Origin: Antennarius striatus
Lineage: Eukaryota; Chordata; Actinopteri; Lophiiformes; Antennariidae
Reading direction: 5' to 3'
Length of the DNA stretch: 64,000 nt
NCBI RefSeq assembly: GCF_040054535.1
Contig: NC_090782.1
Coordinates: forward strand, 16,505,001 to 16,569,000
Shown here: positions 24,907 to 45,695 of the stretch, in pieces
Layout: each line of letters begins with the position of its first letter
How positions within the stretch are numbered: position 1 is the first letter of the stretch
The notes under the pieces: generated by a model
Database searches by the model: none
The model's input: the letters and a program-made list of their open reading frames with translations, nothing else
Told to the model about the DNA's origin: nothing
Translations under genes and position numbers: made by a program

Positions 24907-25570
24907 GGCTTGCGTACAGATGATGGTGAAAAGTAGAGCGGGGGGCAGCTCCTTCATGGTGAGACTCAATGAGCAACTTGCAGGGGGACATGCCTTACTC
25001 AAGGGTATCTCAGCAGTGTTCAGGAGGTGAACTGGCACCTCTCCACTGCCAGTTCATACTCCAAATTTTTTGGTCCACTCCAGTCTTGAAACCGCCACCC
25101 TCCGGTCCCCAGCCCCAGACTGAGCAGACTGGGCTACTTGGATATGTAACCTGGAAAACATGCTGAACAAAAAAAACCTATTGGTCAGGTTAACACTTCT
25201 GCACTCACCTTGAGTCCATCATTGGGTAGTCGATAACCAAACCGTGCAGGTAGGTCATCAAAGTTCTTTGTTGTGTTGTCAAATGAGTACTGAAAAAAGG
25301 AAAGATTAAATGTTTTTGAGTAAATATTCCATTGCATCATAAAAAAATAATGTCTAGGATCCTTTTTGGCAATTGGGGAGCATAAAGAAACAAAAGACCA
25401 TCAAGGACTACAGTGTCACACTCTGTATAGTCCCCTGGGTATTTAGATTTACTCACAGCAGCGATGTCTGCCTCCACAGGCAGCAGGTTGAGGAAGGCAA
25501 ATAGCTGAACGGTGAAGATAGTGTAAATCTGCGTGGCAGACAGCATCAGCATTCCCAGGGACAGCAGCAT
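16628..25570 (-). CDS. rnf13: rnf13, E3 ubiquitin ligase RNF13 (5' part, three coding exons; remainder off the left edge)
   Basis: Spliced minus-strand CDS made of 25570-25457, 25289-25209 and 16750-16628. All three exons have AG/GT borders and phase-0 junctions, giving 106 residues with no stop. Residues 1-36 are a hydrophobic signal peptide beginning [14 protein letters not shown], which matches RNF13 rather than its paralogue RNF167 as I remember them. Residues from about 50 ([12 protein letters not shown]) to 106 (FDCNFDIK) start the protease-associated domain, with two N-glycosylation sequons (NTT near 43, NLT near 87). RNF13 is known as a PA-TM-RING ligase of endosomes and lysosomes, of about 380 residues. 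The rest of the PA domain, the transmembrane segment and the RING-H2 domain were not found in 1-16627 and must lie further left. The start is the first ATG of the matching frame, next to the signal peptide. Confidence 0.92.
19873..20246 (-). mobile_element. 5'-truncated LINE 3' end (RTE-like) with target-site duplication
   Basis: Flanked by the 12-bp direct repeat TCAGCCTATAAT (19861-19872 and 20247-20258). On the minus strand the insert runs from ..AGAGCTGGAGGTAGCAGAG through an open C-terminal ORF to GGGAAAAGCCGAAAGGAAAA and a GAAG-rich tail. Same family as the copies at 52874-53000 and 54470-56010. Confidence 0.92.
19898..20224 (-). pseudogene. LINE ORF2 C-terminal fragment
   Basis: 108 codons: [20 protein letters not shown], then [22 protein letters not shown] and [20 protein letters not shown], ending IRCGDP and stop. 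This is the conserved C-terminus of a LINE family widespread in fish (RTE-like; possibly Expander). The open frame suggests a fairly young copy, but the RT domain is absent. Confidence 0.88.
22731..23722 (+). mobile_element. pogo-like DNA transposon, degenerate
   Basis: Ends resemble a known dispersed family: left ACCATAAGGTGCACTTAAAA with TTTAATTTTCTCAAAAATCG, right GCAATCCGGTGCGTCTTATG. The two form imperfect inverted repeats (ATAAGGTGCAC / GTGCGTCTTAT). Inside is a broken transposase N-terminus (23072-23549). Far shorter than a full element, so internally deleted. Outer ends are uncertain; the left end appears to lack ~15 bp. Confidence 0.75.
23072..23549 (+). pseudogene. pogo-like transposase remnant
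   Basis: [17 protein letters not shown] begins the family's N-terminal DNA-binding domain. A stop follows at about residue 43, then [16 protein letters not shown]. After a frameshift, [18 protein letters not shown] (23355 onward) matches the [20 protein letters not shown] block. The DDE domain is gone. Non-functional. Confidence 0.75.
24824..24904. repeat. (CA)n microsatellite
   Basis: About 40 uninterrupted CA units in the rnf13 intron. Confidence 0.97.
24950..25135 (-). mobile_element. tRNA-derived SINE-like repeat
   Basis: Shares ordered blocks with the copy at 60150-60352: TCAAGGG..A.CTCAGCAGTG, CAGGAGGTGAACTGGCACCT, CACTGCCAGTTCATACTCCA, then a decayed TTGAAACCGCCACCCTCCGG. The last corresponds to a tRNA B-box region on the minus strand. 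Confidence 0.7.
25209..25289 (-). CDS. rnf13: rnf13 coding exon 2
   Basis: 27 codons between a TTTTTTCAG acceptor (minus strand, ending at 25290) and a GTGAGT donor. It encodes [20 protein letters not shown] and the following LPNDGLK, the conserved start of the RNF13 luminal domain. It is separated from coding exon 1 by an intron of only 167 bp. Confidence 0.92.
25457..25570 (-). CDS. rnf13: rnf13 coding exon 1 (signal peptide)
   Basis: 38 codons from the ATG at 25570. The donor on the minus strand reads GTGAGT (plus positions 25456-25451). It encodes the hydrophobic leader ending [10 protein letters not shown]. The exon probably begins slightly upstream of the ATG with 5' UTR; a CAAG directly before the ATG could be the acceptor. 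Confidence 0.92.
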
Positions 25571-26589
25571 CTTGGCATCACATTACAACCCTCCGCTGCT
25601 ATGCCAATCACTCAAAAATACACAACCATAAACACCATACACACTGGCCTGCAGTGGAGCCCAACACACCACCTAGAACAGAAACCAATATCTGTGTATG
25701 AATTCCCACAAACCGATAAAATGTTATTCAAAGTTTTTGACCAAAAATCGAATGAAAGTTAATGAACCTCACTTGTATCTTAATTCTTTATACACTGACA
25801 TAACATTAATAGGGAAAATTGCCTTTCGTTTTGTTGAGCAAAATGCTCAAACAAAACAGCAAAAGAACATCTTTCAAATACAGGTTTGATTTTGTCCGTC
25901 GTTTCTGGCATGTAAAAATGAAGTCATTTTTAGCACTAGGCACAAAAACTGCACTGTGATTCCGCTGTCAGTGCTGTGGACTGTTTTATGCTATTTTCAG
26001 ATGACTCATGCTTCTCTGTCCAAACCTCACTTTTTTTCCCCCACTACACATCTGGTCTTTGAGTTATCTCCTTTAACATGTGTGCACCTCCTCGGATGCT
26101 GGCACCAGATCGAATTCATTAGCATTTCAGCTTCCAGATACATTAAGTGAGCATATAAATCATGAATTTGCAAACTGAATTCTCTTGCATCAACATCACA
26201 TCATTGAAGAAAATACCCTGCAGTCTATGTCTTTGGAAATACAGATTACAGATTTGTACTTTTGATAAACTAGTGCCTTCATAGATTTTCTGAACACATT
26301 TACCACTAGTTTAGTTGAAGCTGGATTTTTGAGTCAGCAATACCTAGCTTCCTAACAGCCACAACTGAGAAGGACAGAGGAGCTACACAGTCCCCAATGT
26401 TTCCATATACACACAAGATTAATGTGGCAATTCAGAACTTAGCAAATTTCATTTACTGTTTGTCCCACTTTCATTTAACCCAAAAAAAATATCCTTGAGA
26501 TCAAAAATCTCTGAGAAAACAGACATGGCCAAGTTATAATCCAATCACATATTGTACCACAACCACTAAAAAATGTTGTGTAAAAAAAA

Positions 26590-27115
26590 ATCAATGGGGT
26601 CACCGTTTTATGCAATAATTGGTGACCTTTACAAGTGACTCTTGTAAGAAATCTCAACTTTTTTTTCATGATTTATGACCTTGAAAACCAAAAATTGCTT
26701 TTTTGTGGAACATCATGCTACACTAAAGTTCACTTTTGTATAGTTGGAAGATTAATTCTAGTTATGGTAAAAGAAAGCATGCTTTGTGATGTCACAGTGA
26801 CCTTGGCCTCTGACCAAGAGACTGCAATCATTTCAGTCAGTTTAAATTAATCTTTGTGGATTCTGAAATATCCATCAAATGTTCCTGAGATATTGCATTC
26901 ATAAGAATGAGAAGAATGTAATGTCATGGAGACCTTATTATCTGACAGTTAAAATCTGATCTCTTCATCCTGGAGTTTATTTTGTCATTTTTATAAAACT
27001 GACTTGATTTCTTCAAAGTGATTCTGAAATAAATCATTCTTGAAAACAGGACACAAGAATGATGGATGTCCGGAAAACACATTTCCCCTCGCCACAGCTA
27101 GCAACAGGACAGAAT
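26590..27115. repeat. Degenerate dispersed teleost repeat
   Basis: Phrases such as GTCACAGTGACCTTGGCCTC, CAAATGTTCCTGAGATATTG, CATTCATAAGAATGAG and GATGGATGTCCGGAAAACAC are typical of a common fish repeat in which GACCTTTGACC blocks and 'gagatat..cattcacaagaatg' blocks alternate. Class unknown to me; borders approximate. Confidence 0.5.
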
Positions 27116-27549
27116 ACAGACAAATCATTTACATACTAGTAGCTGCCTTGTCACTATGAAAACGTAAAAATTCACTGACATACTTTCCAACTAAATGCCA
27201 GTAATTCTATATACAGTATATTGGATAAATCTAGAATTACTGTTCAATCCAGTCCACATAATTAAAAAAGGGTCAACTGGGTCAAGGGTCAACTGTAATT
27301 CTAATAAGTAAAATCAACCATTTACTTAATGACACAGTTAGAAGGGTTTGGAGACAAAATGGTGAGAAACACCGTTTTATTACATATATCTGAGAGCAAT
27401 TTAAATCAATATCATTTATTATTATATATGAAAGATGATGACATGGTCAAAGTGAATTCAGTGAGAATCATGATAACAAAGATTTAAATAGTACCAGCAA
27501 TTTTTAAACAAATGAGTAAATGCATTCTGGCAAGTTCTACAAAACATTC

Positions 27550-27554
<5 letters not shown>

Positions 27555-27607
<53 letters not shown>

Positions 27608-27666
27608 TACATACATACATATACATACATACATACATACATACATACATACATACATACATACAT
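27555..27666. repeat. (GATA)n followed by (TACA)n microsatellite
   Basis: About 13 GATA units (27555-27606), then about 14 TACA units with one interruption. The neighbouring tetranucleotides probably arose by point change and expansion. Confidence 0.95.
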
Positions 27667-28361
27667 GAGGACATTTTACAAACAAATGTTATATATACTG
27701 ACAATGCATTCTAATTAAGATCCTTTAACTTCTGTTCTGATAATCCTATACATCATAATACATCATTTTCAGGAAAATTAAATACAGTAATTGAGATTCA
27801 AAACAACGTAGCAGGATGGACAGACATTTCACCCAAGAGGCCACATCAAGAGGAGGCGAACAAACAAGAAAACTGTAAATAAAATAGAATGCCTTTAACG
27901 ACATCATACACAAGTGTACAACGACGATTTAAATTATTTAAATTTAAATACTTTAATAAAAACAAATGACGCCAATCCCATTTTACTTACAAAAAAACCA
28001 CTGGTAAACTAGTTAATTAGCAAAAGTGAATCCCTGTGATTGGAGGCTAACACCGCTAATGACAAAAATACCGCCGACATCGTTGAGAGCAACCAGAAAT
28101 CACACTTAGATACCTAAAATCTCTGTAGATAATGTTGTTATTCATTACACAAAAATATACATGGCCAGTAGCGTTCGTGTAAATCAATTTGAGTTCACTA
28201 CACTTTGTTTGGCTGTGTAGTGAAGTTATATAGTTATAAATATAACAGAGTAGACACCCTACAAGGCGTGGAGCTAGCTACAAAAACAGTGTCCTGTACC
28301 CGCGTTAGCGTAATGCTAGGATGCTAACACGGGGAGCTAACGATTGGCCGTGGGTGTTTAC

Positions 28362-28650
28362 CTTTTTTTCTGCCCAGAGGTTAATTTCGTCCAGTAGTTC
28401 AAATGTTGGCAGTAACATCCATGTCCTCTACTAGGCTTGCTGTCAAGGAACATGCACGACATCAACTATTTCTGCACGCATTTCATTCCGTTTCAATGAG
28501 GGTCTGTGAAGATATGTTACAGTTTAATCCCCTTCGCTACCTCTTTTTTCATTTCAGGGCGCACACTTCCGCCACACGTGCCCAAGAATCTGCAGCATTT
28601 GATTGGATACAATCTCTGTCAATCATTCTATACCGGAAATTATTCCAGAC
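28362..28650 (-). promoter_or_regulatory. rnf13: rnf13 probable non-coding first exon and promoter region
   Basis: On the minus strand a good splice donor (AAAAAAAG then GTAAAC) sits at 28362/28361, suiting a 5' UTR exon that would splice to the ATG exon near 25580. Just upstream in the minus-strand sense are promoter-type motifs: an ETS site GGCGGAAGT (28573-28565), an E-box CACGTG (28575-28580), a CCAAT box (28606-28602) and a second ETS core CCGGAA (28633-28638). No TATA box stands out. The transcription start is not determined; the upper limit is a guess. Confidence 0.5.
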
Positions 28651-30218
28651 GTAAACATATCCACGTGATGGCAACACTCAACCATTTGCTGCCGTTTACA
28701 GTCACATGAACTGCTTGAACTGAAAATAATATCAGGTCTTGACTGTAATGGTTGCACTGTGACGTTTACTGCAACGGAACCAGATGTATAAATATGATCT
28801 ATATTCCAAACCTATGTTTGATGTACTTTCAATATATATTTTTTGTTATTCCGATGAAAATGTTGTTGCTTTTGGCAGATGACACTTATAAATCTCTAGC
28901 TCCCTCTGTTGTACATGAGGAGCATCCTCTTTTCAATAGAAAGCAGTGTCGGATCATTAGTGATTGGAATAATTCATGATTTAAGCTTTCACTACTAAGA
29001 TACAAAAGACAGCAGACGGAGATGGAAAAAGCACCCAAACTATCTGAACTTAAAGGTATTTAATACTGAGAAACTGAAGGACCACTTGCTTCATATTTTA
29101 TAAGATCAAATGCAAATTAGCAGATCTCACTGAAACTTCATTCATAGAACTTTTTCAAATTATTCTAAAAGTCCTCTGTGATAGTTGAAATCAGAAGGAT
29201 GTCCTCTTGTCTCCCTTTCACTGGCAGAAGAACAAAAGGCAACGCTTTCCTCAAGCAATTATTTGTCTACACCTGAACTTTCTGTACAAGATTGTAGGTA
29301 TGTGGCAATGTCCAGTGTGCATATGTGACACAAAATAAAAATTCAGTTTTGTCTTGTAAAATTCTTATCTTACGAGTGCTAAAATTAATTTTATTTATAG
29401 GCCTTTGTCATGTTGATTGTTCTTCTTTACTCTATAATGACATGTGAGACATGATGAAGAGATACCTAACTACACATTAACATGTCTATCTCGAGGAAAT
29501 ACAGTATATATTGTGTTTATTCATAATTTAAGTTTACTGCTTGGCCTATTCCACTCGTGTTGTTTTGATAATAAATTACTGTAATATATTATTTCCAATA
29601 CAACACCATATTTAACCCCTTCTATTGTATTGTGTGTTCATTTCTTGCTCTTTAATATTTTCCTATTGAACAATATTTAAATGAGTCTGCTGGTCTCAAT
29701 GAGACAATAATAAACAGGTGACTACACTGTATTATTGACTTTATGGTGTATTGATATTGCTTGCTCAAACTAAAATTTAAAGAATATATGTTTTGTAAGT
29801 GTAAACTATAGTTCCTCAAAGTCAGTCAGTTCTAGAACTGGAACTGGTGTATATTTAGTTTCTGGCTCAACATCACTTCATAGTGGGATTTATGCTTACT
29901 GTGACAGGAGTTGTATGCTGCAGTCCTGTCAGTCAACACAGTCACTGACAATTCACTTCAAAATCACATTATTCATATTCTGATACATATTCATTGCTTG
30001 GGATTATTTCTCATCAGTTACATCCTTCTTACAGTGAGTGAATTTGTGTCAGTCACACTAATAAGGAACAAGATGTTCCCACACATGCAGCAGCTTGGAA
30101 GGATTTGACTTTATATCTGCTTGAGATCTTCACTTTGTCCCCATTATTTAGTTTATTGTACGGGGACACATTTCTAACTTTTAACTAGGAAATCTTGAGC
30201 GAATGTTGACAATGGAAA

Positions 30219-30228
30219 GTGTGTGTGT

Positions 30229-30281
<53 letters not shown>
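30219..30281. repeat. (GT)n microsatellite
   Basis: About 31 GT units with one GTAT interruption, in the rnf13-ppp1r2 intergenic region. Confidence 0.95.
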
Positions 30282-30283
<2 letters not shown>

Positions 30284-30385
30284 TCCTTTGTCATTGTTTA
30301 ACGTTCCTCATAAAAATGCTTGTTTTACACAGGCCCTATAACGTTTAGGTCTGAATTTACTCTATAACTTTTGTCTCTATTGGTC

Positions 30386-30419
30386 AAATTGCTTGACTGC
30401 AATAGAAGTCAAGCAATTT
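30386..30419. other. Perfect 12-bp inverted repeat, 10-nt loop
   Basis: AAATTGCTTGAC, TGCAATAGAA, GTCAAGCAATTT. Intergenic, about 700 bp upstream of the ppp1r2 start codon. Confidence 0.93.
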
Positions 30420-30779
30420 CACATCTTTAGTTCATTTCATAAACACATTTTACATGTATTAATACATGTTTGTTCCCCCTCCACTCATCATCACAGAAAG
30501 GATTCCTGCTTAGCTTGTCTTTCATAATAAGAGCTGTAATACAATTTTTGTGAAAATTTCAAATTTAAGGGTAACAACTCCTGAACCACATTAACCACAA
30601 TCAATTATCGAAACATGTTTTAATTTGTGAAGAAGAAAAATCTTGGGAGCATTAGGTTAGGTTACTTAACTGATTTTTAAAATAAAATTATATGCAATTG
30701 GAACAATGACTTAATGATGTATATTAAAATGATTATGTTGTATATTTATGTCAAAAAAATCATACATTACAGAAAAAGT

Positions 30780-31104
30780 AAATTAACAAAAAGGGGATTC
30801 GCGAGCGGGACGGGCAAGTGATTAGAAGTCGCGTTTAAAATCTCGCGATGTTACAGTCAACCCTACCCGCTTGTGTTGTTGTTACCGCGCCACTCAGTCA
30901 ACGAGCACAGAGGAGGCATGCGTCAGTACTGATGCACACTGTGTCTTACCTAGGTTTGACTCTGTTGAAGAGCACTGCGTTATGACGGGGGTTGTAATTA
31001 AATCTGGACCTGTCTTTAATAACTGAGTCACAGAAATTACAGTATTAAGTGTATCAATTGCAGAAATAGTTAACTAGCGCTACTCTGACAATCAGCGAGT
31101 GGGA
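30780..31104 (+). promoter_or_regulatory. ppp1r2: ppp1r2 probable promoter and 5' UTR
   Basis: The 325 bp before the ppp1r2 start codon are richer in CpG than the AT-rich flanks. They contain a TCTCGCGA element at 30841-30848, a palindromic motif known from TATA-less housekeeping promoters (the core of the BANP motif). A further GATTCGCGAGCGGG block lies at about 30797-30810. No TATA box is evident. Start site and UTR borders are inferred only. Confidence 0.5.
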
Positions 31105-41102
<9,998 letters not shown>

Positions 41103-43995
41103 ACGAGGCCTTCCCGGCCTTCAGCCCTGCGTGTCGACTCAAGATCCAAAAAGACAATGCCACTGCACTCTGTGTTTTAAGTCCGTTCTCTGCAGCAGGA
41201 CCACCTCACCACATGTGTAAGAACCATCGACAGCCTACAACCCTGCGGTCACTCGTCTGCCTCTACTTCTCCTCACAACTGTGCAATATAACCTTCAAAA
41301 TGCACTGATCTTTCCCTCCCAGAATCAGTACACACACGTGAAGACTGTGGCTCCCCTCCTTGTCCCTCCCTCCCTTGTTGCCAAGAATTTTCCCTCCAAC
41401 CTCCGTCATACTGAAGAATACATATTTTTTGACCTTGAAAGGAGGATCAGGGCTTCTTTTTTTTAAAATAAAAGGAGAAAAAAAAACCTGCCAGATAACC
41501 GAGACTCCCATGAGGCCACTCCACAGCCTCCAGGCCACAGAGCCATTATGTTAGTCCTAAAGGAAGCCAGGGGAAACCCCACACCCTTGCTAAAGGCATA
41601 TCTGAGGCATGACACCAAGATTTATACTGTTTGAACTTGAGACAGCATTTTCTTCATCGTGACCCACACCACTGCTGTTTTCTTTGCTCACTACTTTTTG
41701 AGGTAAACTTAGATGCAGTGATCCCTAGTTCAATTGATTTTTCAAAAAAAATCTCTTTTTTTTTACCCTGTGGTTTTCCTGCAAATTTAGGTGTGTTATT
41801 CATATTGACACAACGGTGGTAATGTGTGAGCTATCATTTGAAAAGTATAAAACTAGATCGCATAAACTAAACTAAAATTCACATTTATTCTGTGTATCTC
41901 CTTACAAACAAGAACCTACACAAGATTTCATTTCTGATTCTGGAAATTTTAAAAGCAATCTTACCTCATAGAACCAGACTGCAAAATCTACTGATAAAAT
42001 TTGTCACTGGGTTTTCTATAAAAACAAAAACTTTTGAAAGCTTTGGTCCTGAATTTTCTTTTATGGAAGGCGATAACAGGTCATTGCATTTATTATTTCT
42101 CAAAATATTCTGAGAAGACTTAGTCAGGCTTTCTGGGATATAGGCTTTCCTAATAGATAATTTTCTAATTATAGCAGTATGCTCTTACAATTGGCTCAAA
42201 AGATGTTATGACATTAAGATATTAGTTGAGATGGTGTAGATATGCCGCATCTGGGTGTAGGACGAGCTACCCGTCAACAGGACTGTCTATTGAGCCGCAG
42301 CCCTGAGCAGCAAGCTCAAGCTAATGCCCCATGTTCTCCATTAAATAACTTAAACTCATCGCATGTAAGCTTTGCCAAACAGAATTTACCAGTACATTCT
42401 TTTAGGAAGATACAATGTCCCGGTTTGTGTTTTACTCCACCACACTTTATTTAAGGATGTATGATTTATTTAATTGTTTTGTATACCCCGTAATGTAAAG
42501 GTAAGATTTGTCATTAAAACTACTGACTTAAGTTAAAGCACATTAAGACTGAGTTGACCACTAATTTATCGGAGTTGGGATAATTTTGGTGCTTCTTTGC
42601 TTAAAAAGTTTTACATCTTTCACAACTGTTGGATTTGACAAAATAATGAGTGAAAAAGACAATGATCATTGTGTGACTTTAATAGCAATCTTTAAATTAT
42701 TGATGACTGTCAGTTGCTCGGGTACTATCGTCAGTCTCCACTCATGCATGGAGAGACAAAGCCCTCAGAGAAAAGTATACAGGAACCCTGATTATGTCTT
42801 GTGCTGTGATTCTTCATCTTAAAACCCTTTAATTCCTAACTGTGACAAAGTGTTAAGCTCTGTATTATGGAAACAAACAATCACCGGTGTGACTTCTACA
42901 AACGGCCCTTGGCAGTTTTTTTTCCTTGTAGTTTTGTATTTTGTGGCAATTCGCTTCAAGATTTCAAGCAGTTTCCAGTAACCAAACAGAAGTCAGTATA
43001 TTGGGTAAACAGTTAAATACTCCAATGATTGTAGAAAAGACAATTATGTGTGGAAATCCAGATTTTGATGCTACTGTTAAACAGACAGAAAATTAACCTG
43101 CTGAGAAGTTGATATAGGTTTATTTTCTAACTTAAGACGGAAGGACGAGATTGTCCCAAACGTGACTGACATGATCACCCTGTAGGTGGTTATTTTCTGT
43201 CTAATGTGCCTCTGATGCATTTATGTAAGTTCGTAAAATGAATGGGCTATGCTCCATGTGGCTTTTTTTCTTTTCACTGTGTGACCTGTACACTGTCTTG
43301 TTTTCTGTTTTCAAGCTTTTCTTCTCCAACGGTTTTTTTTTTTTTTTAATGACAAACAGTCCAGAGACTGCTCTGTGTCTGTCACAGAATGACAGAGTCG
43401 ATATCAAATCCATGTTTTCGCATATTTCCAGTTTGCATGTTCTTAATCCATCAGATTGTGGGTATTTTGTTTTCTTTTGTGACCTACCATTAAACAGATG
43501 TTGTTACAAACTGCTATCTTTGTGGGTTGTTTTACCTGAAGTTACGGATATCTTTAGGTTGAACAGTGAACATCAGGAGTCAGGACCAAACTCTCCAATC
43601 TCTTTGACACCAACTGAGTAAATCCACTAGAAGACAACTTTCCCGTTGTCATCATTAATTGAAGAATACAAGCCTCTGTAAATGACTTTGACTCTAAAAT
43701 TTCGTAAATTTAACTTACATTTTCAATTAAAAAAATAACAGTGCAAAGTAGTTTTGAAATATAAGCACTACTTGTCAAAATATTTTTGAAGTTTTTAGCT
43801 CTTGTCTATTAGTGCAGGTGACAGTCCCTGGTTAACCTTCATATTCAATATATTTTTATAGTGTAATATTTTCATTGGGTTTCAGTTTGAAGATTTAACC
43901 TACAAACTTTACCATGACCTGGATGAATGAGAATCTACAACAGCATCTGAATTATCCGTTATACCATGTAAATAAATGACTGTCATTGATTTACA
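41103..43995 (+). other. ppp1r2: ppp1r2 probable 3' UTR
   Basis: No coding sequence seen. The region is AT-rich and mostly free of recognisable transposons, which suits a long 3' UTR. Candidate polyadenylation signals include ATTAAA near 42513 and AATAAA at 43971-43976, the latter followed by a TG-rich stretch. The end point is inferred; a shorter UTR is possible. Confidence 0.35.
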
Positions 43996-44704
43996 AGTCA
44001 CATCAAAGGTTATAACTATGGGATTCCTTCCCTTTGTAAGCCTGCTACGCTCATATCGAGGGGTTTTACAACGTGATAATTTATGCGGCCGTCACTAGAT
44101 GGCGGTGTTACATTGAGTTTTCACTTGAGTTTTCACTCCCGTTGGAGTAATTCTAATAGGATAAAGCAGAGAACCACATCCGCGCCAGGATTATCCGACA
44201 TGTTCTCTCTCCAGGTTTTGAAAAGCTATGTATGGTCACATCGTCCTGTCTAGCTCGTCATTTAGAATAAACCTCGGTGTTTATGCCAGTGACAGGGAAT
44301 TTATTTAATCCATGGATTATTTTTTTTTAACCGTAGTTCATTTGTTAACAATTAAGTAGCCTTACAATTTCTACTTTGATGATGAACTTAATGATGATAA
44401 TGTAGTATTGAGGATGCCGCCGTAATTGTACAGCGTCATCAGTGATTCTTATGGTTCAGGAAGCGCCTGTCAACTCTCACAAAGATCGTGTATGCGAAGA
44501 CAGAGGATGACGGTGTTGCATTTCACTCTCAGCAGGAGAACATTTTTTTCATGTGACTGCATAACATTTTTAAATTACAGTATAGGGTAGCCATCACTTT
44601 ATTCATCATGAAGCATTTAGCAGTTAATATTCTGTCATAGCCATGGTCTTATAAAATATGACTAATTTCTCTAATTTTCTTTTGTCAAGAAAGAGCAGTA
44701 AATA

Positions 44705-44825
44705 AACATTCATTCATTCATCTTCCAACCCGCTTAATACGCTAACGCAGGTCGCGGGGTAGCCAGTGCCTATCCTGGCAGTCTCAGGGCGTGAGGCGGG
44801 GGACACTCCGGGCACGACGCAGTAA
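44705..44825 (-). mobile_element. SINE 3' fragment
   Basis: CATTCATTCATCTTCCAACC..GCCAGTGCCTATCC..GGGCGTGAGGCGGGGGACAC is the reverse complement of the 3' part of the SINE family at 61554-61896 (GCTGGGATAGGCTTCAGC, ATGAATGAAT tail). Confidence 0.65.
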
Positions 44826-45179
44826 TTACAGGTATATAAAGAATATGCTAAAGCATTGTCACAACATATACATATTCTCACTATAAATAAAATATTTTGG
44901 AGTCCAATTGTATTAGATGGTTACCATTTAATAATTCTTTCATCAGATTTCAAAGTTCACTAGCATTTCCCACCTTGATATCAATACAAGCTTTACGAAT
45001 TTTATTAGGGTTACGTGCTCAAATGTGTCATTGTTATTTTAGTTATGAATCGATTATGAATGTCCATACTTTGGAAAAAAAAGTTGTTGAAACAAAATCA
45101 ATAAAACGATTTCTTCTTATTGTTATTATTACTCCTATGTATTTATAACGGCAACCACTTTCATTACTCCTGTCTTTGT

Positions 45180-45206
45180 TAAATTAAATTAAATTAAATT
45201 AAATTC
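45180..45206. repeat. (AAATT)n microsatellite
   Basis: Five units of AAATT. Confidence 0.9.
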
Positions 45207-45299
45207 ACAGAAGAGACTACGGTACTGTAGATCCATAAACTGGATCTCAGGAACTGGGAAAATAGATGATCTTTGTATGAGGTTGAATTATCTGCGTTG

Positions 45300-45642
45300 A
45301 AGAAACGCTCCTCTCCCACTGGCTGGTGTAGCTACCGGACAACGCTCACTGTTTTCACTTGTGACTGCTGCGTCTGAAATAGTTTTTTTTTTTCTTTCCG
45401 TTTTGAGGAATTATACATTGAACATACAGTCGTTCATGGTTGCATTGTCGTGACTTTTTGATCGTAGCCGCTGGCCCCCCCGAGGCTAGCTAGCTAGCAG
45501 AGTAGTGACAGAGTGGAACCAGCTGGTAAGGGAGAGGTACAGTAACGTTAGCAAACAAGCTAATTAGCCAGAAAGACTCAGCCTGGATTACTGTCTATAA
45601 TCAAGGAGATCGCAACTCTGCGGTTTTGCTCGCTGTGGCAAA
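45300..45642 (+). promoter_or_regulatory. acap2: acap2 probable promoter and 5' UTR
   Basis: The 340 bp before the acap2 ATG are GC-richer than their surroundings and contain a GCTAGCTAGCTAGC run (45486-45499). No TATA box was recognised. The borders are a guess based on composition and on the start codon. Confidence 0.4.
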
Positions 45643-45695
45643 ATGAAGATAACTGTGGATTTCGAGGAATGTTTGAAGGACTCTCCACGATTCAG
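45643..45695 (+). CDS. acap2: acap2 exon 1
   Basis: Encodes MKITVDFEECLKDSPRF plus two bases of an Arg codon, then a TTCAG/GTGAGT donor. The ATG (CAAAATGA) is the natural family start. Confidence 0.92.

Larger units (their letters stand above)
16751..25208 (-). other. rnf13: rnf13 intron between coding exons 2 and 3
   Basis: 8.5-kb intron. Contents recognised: LINE 3' end (19873-20246), pogo-like element (22731-23722), (CA)n (24824-24904) and a tRNA-derived SINE (24950-25135). The stretches 16751-19860, 20260-22730 and 23725-24820 contain no gene or repeat I can name; a (GATA)-like short run is at 18220-18240. Confidence 0.6.
25571..28361 (-). other. rnf13: rnf13 5' UTR intron
   Basis: Inferred intron between the non-coding first exon and the ATG exon. 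Holds a degenerate dispersed repeat (26590-27115) and a GATA/TACA microsatellite pair (27555-27666). No open frame here resembles a known protein. Confidence 0.45.
28651..30779. other. rnf13-ppp1r2 divergent intergenic region
   Basis: AT-rich, without recognised gene or transposon. Contains a (GT)n tract (30219-30281) and a 12-bp perfect inverted repeat (30386-30419). Short open frames show no family features. Confidence 0.45.
44000..45300. other. ppp1r2-acap2 intergenic region
   Basis: No gene seen. Holds a short minus-strand SINE 3' fragment (44705-44825) and an (AAATT)n microsatellite (about 45180-45206). A further AATAAA at about 44266 might be a distal signal for ppp1r2. Confidence 0.4.

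Noticed and set aside
28403..28709. Plus-strand frames upstream of rnf13, considered as a divergent upstream gene
   Set aside because: They overlap the probable rnf13 promoter and first exon and resemble no family I know.
43201..43621. 127-codon frame downstream of ppp1r2, considered as a small gene
   Set aside because: Contains T-rich stretches, no family match and no splice signals; lies in the presumed 3' UTR.
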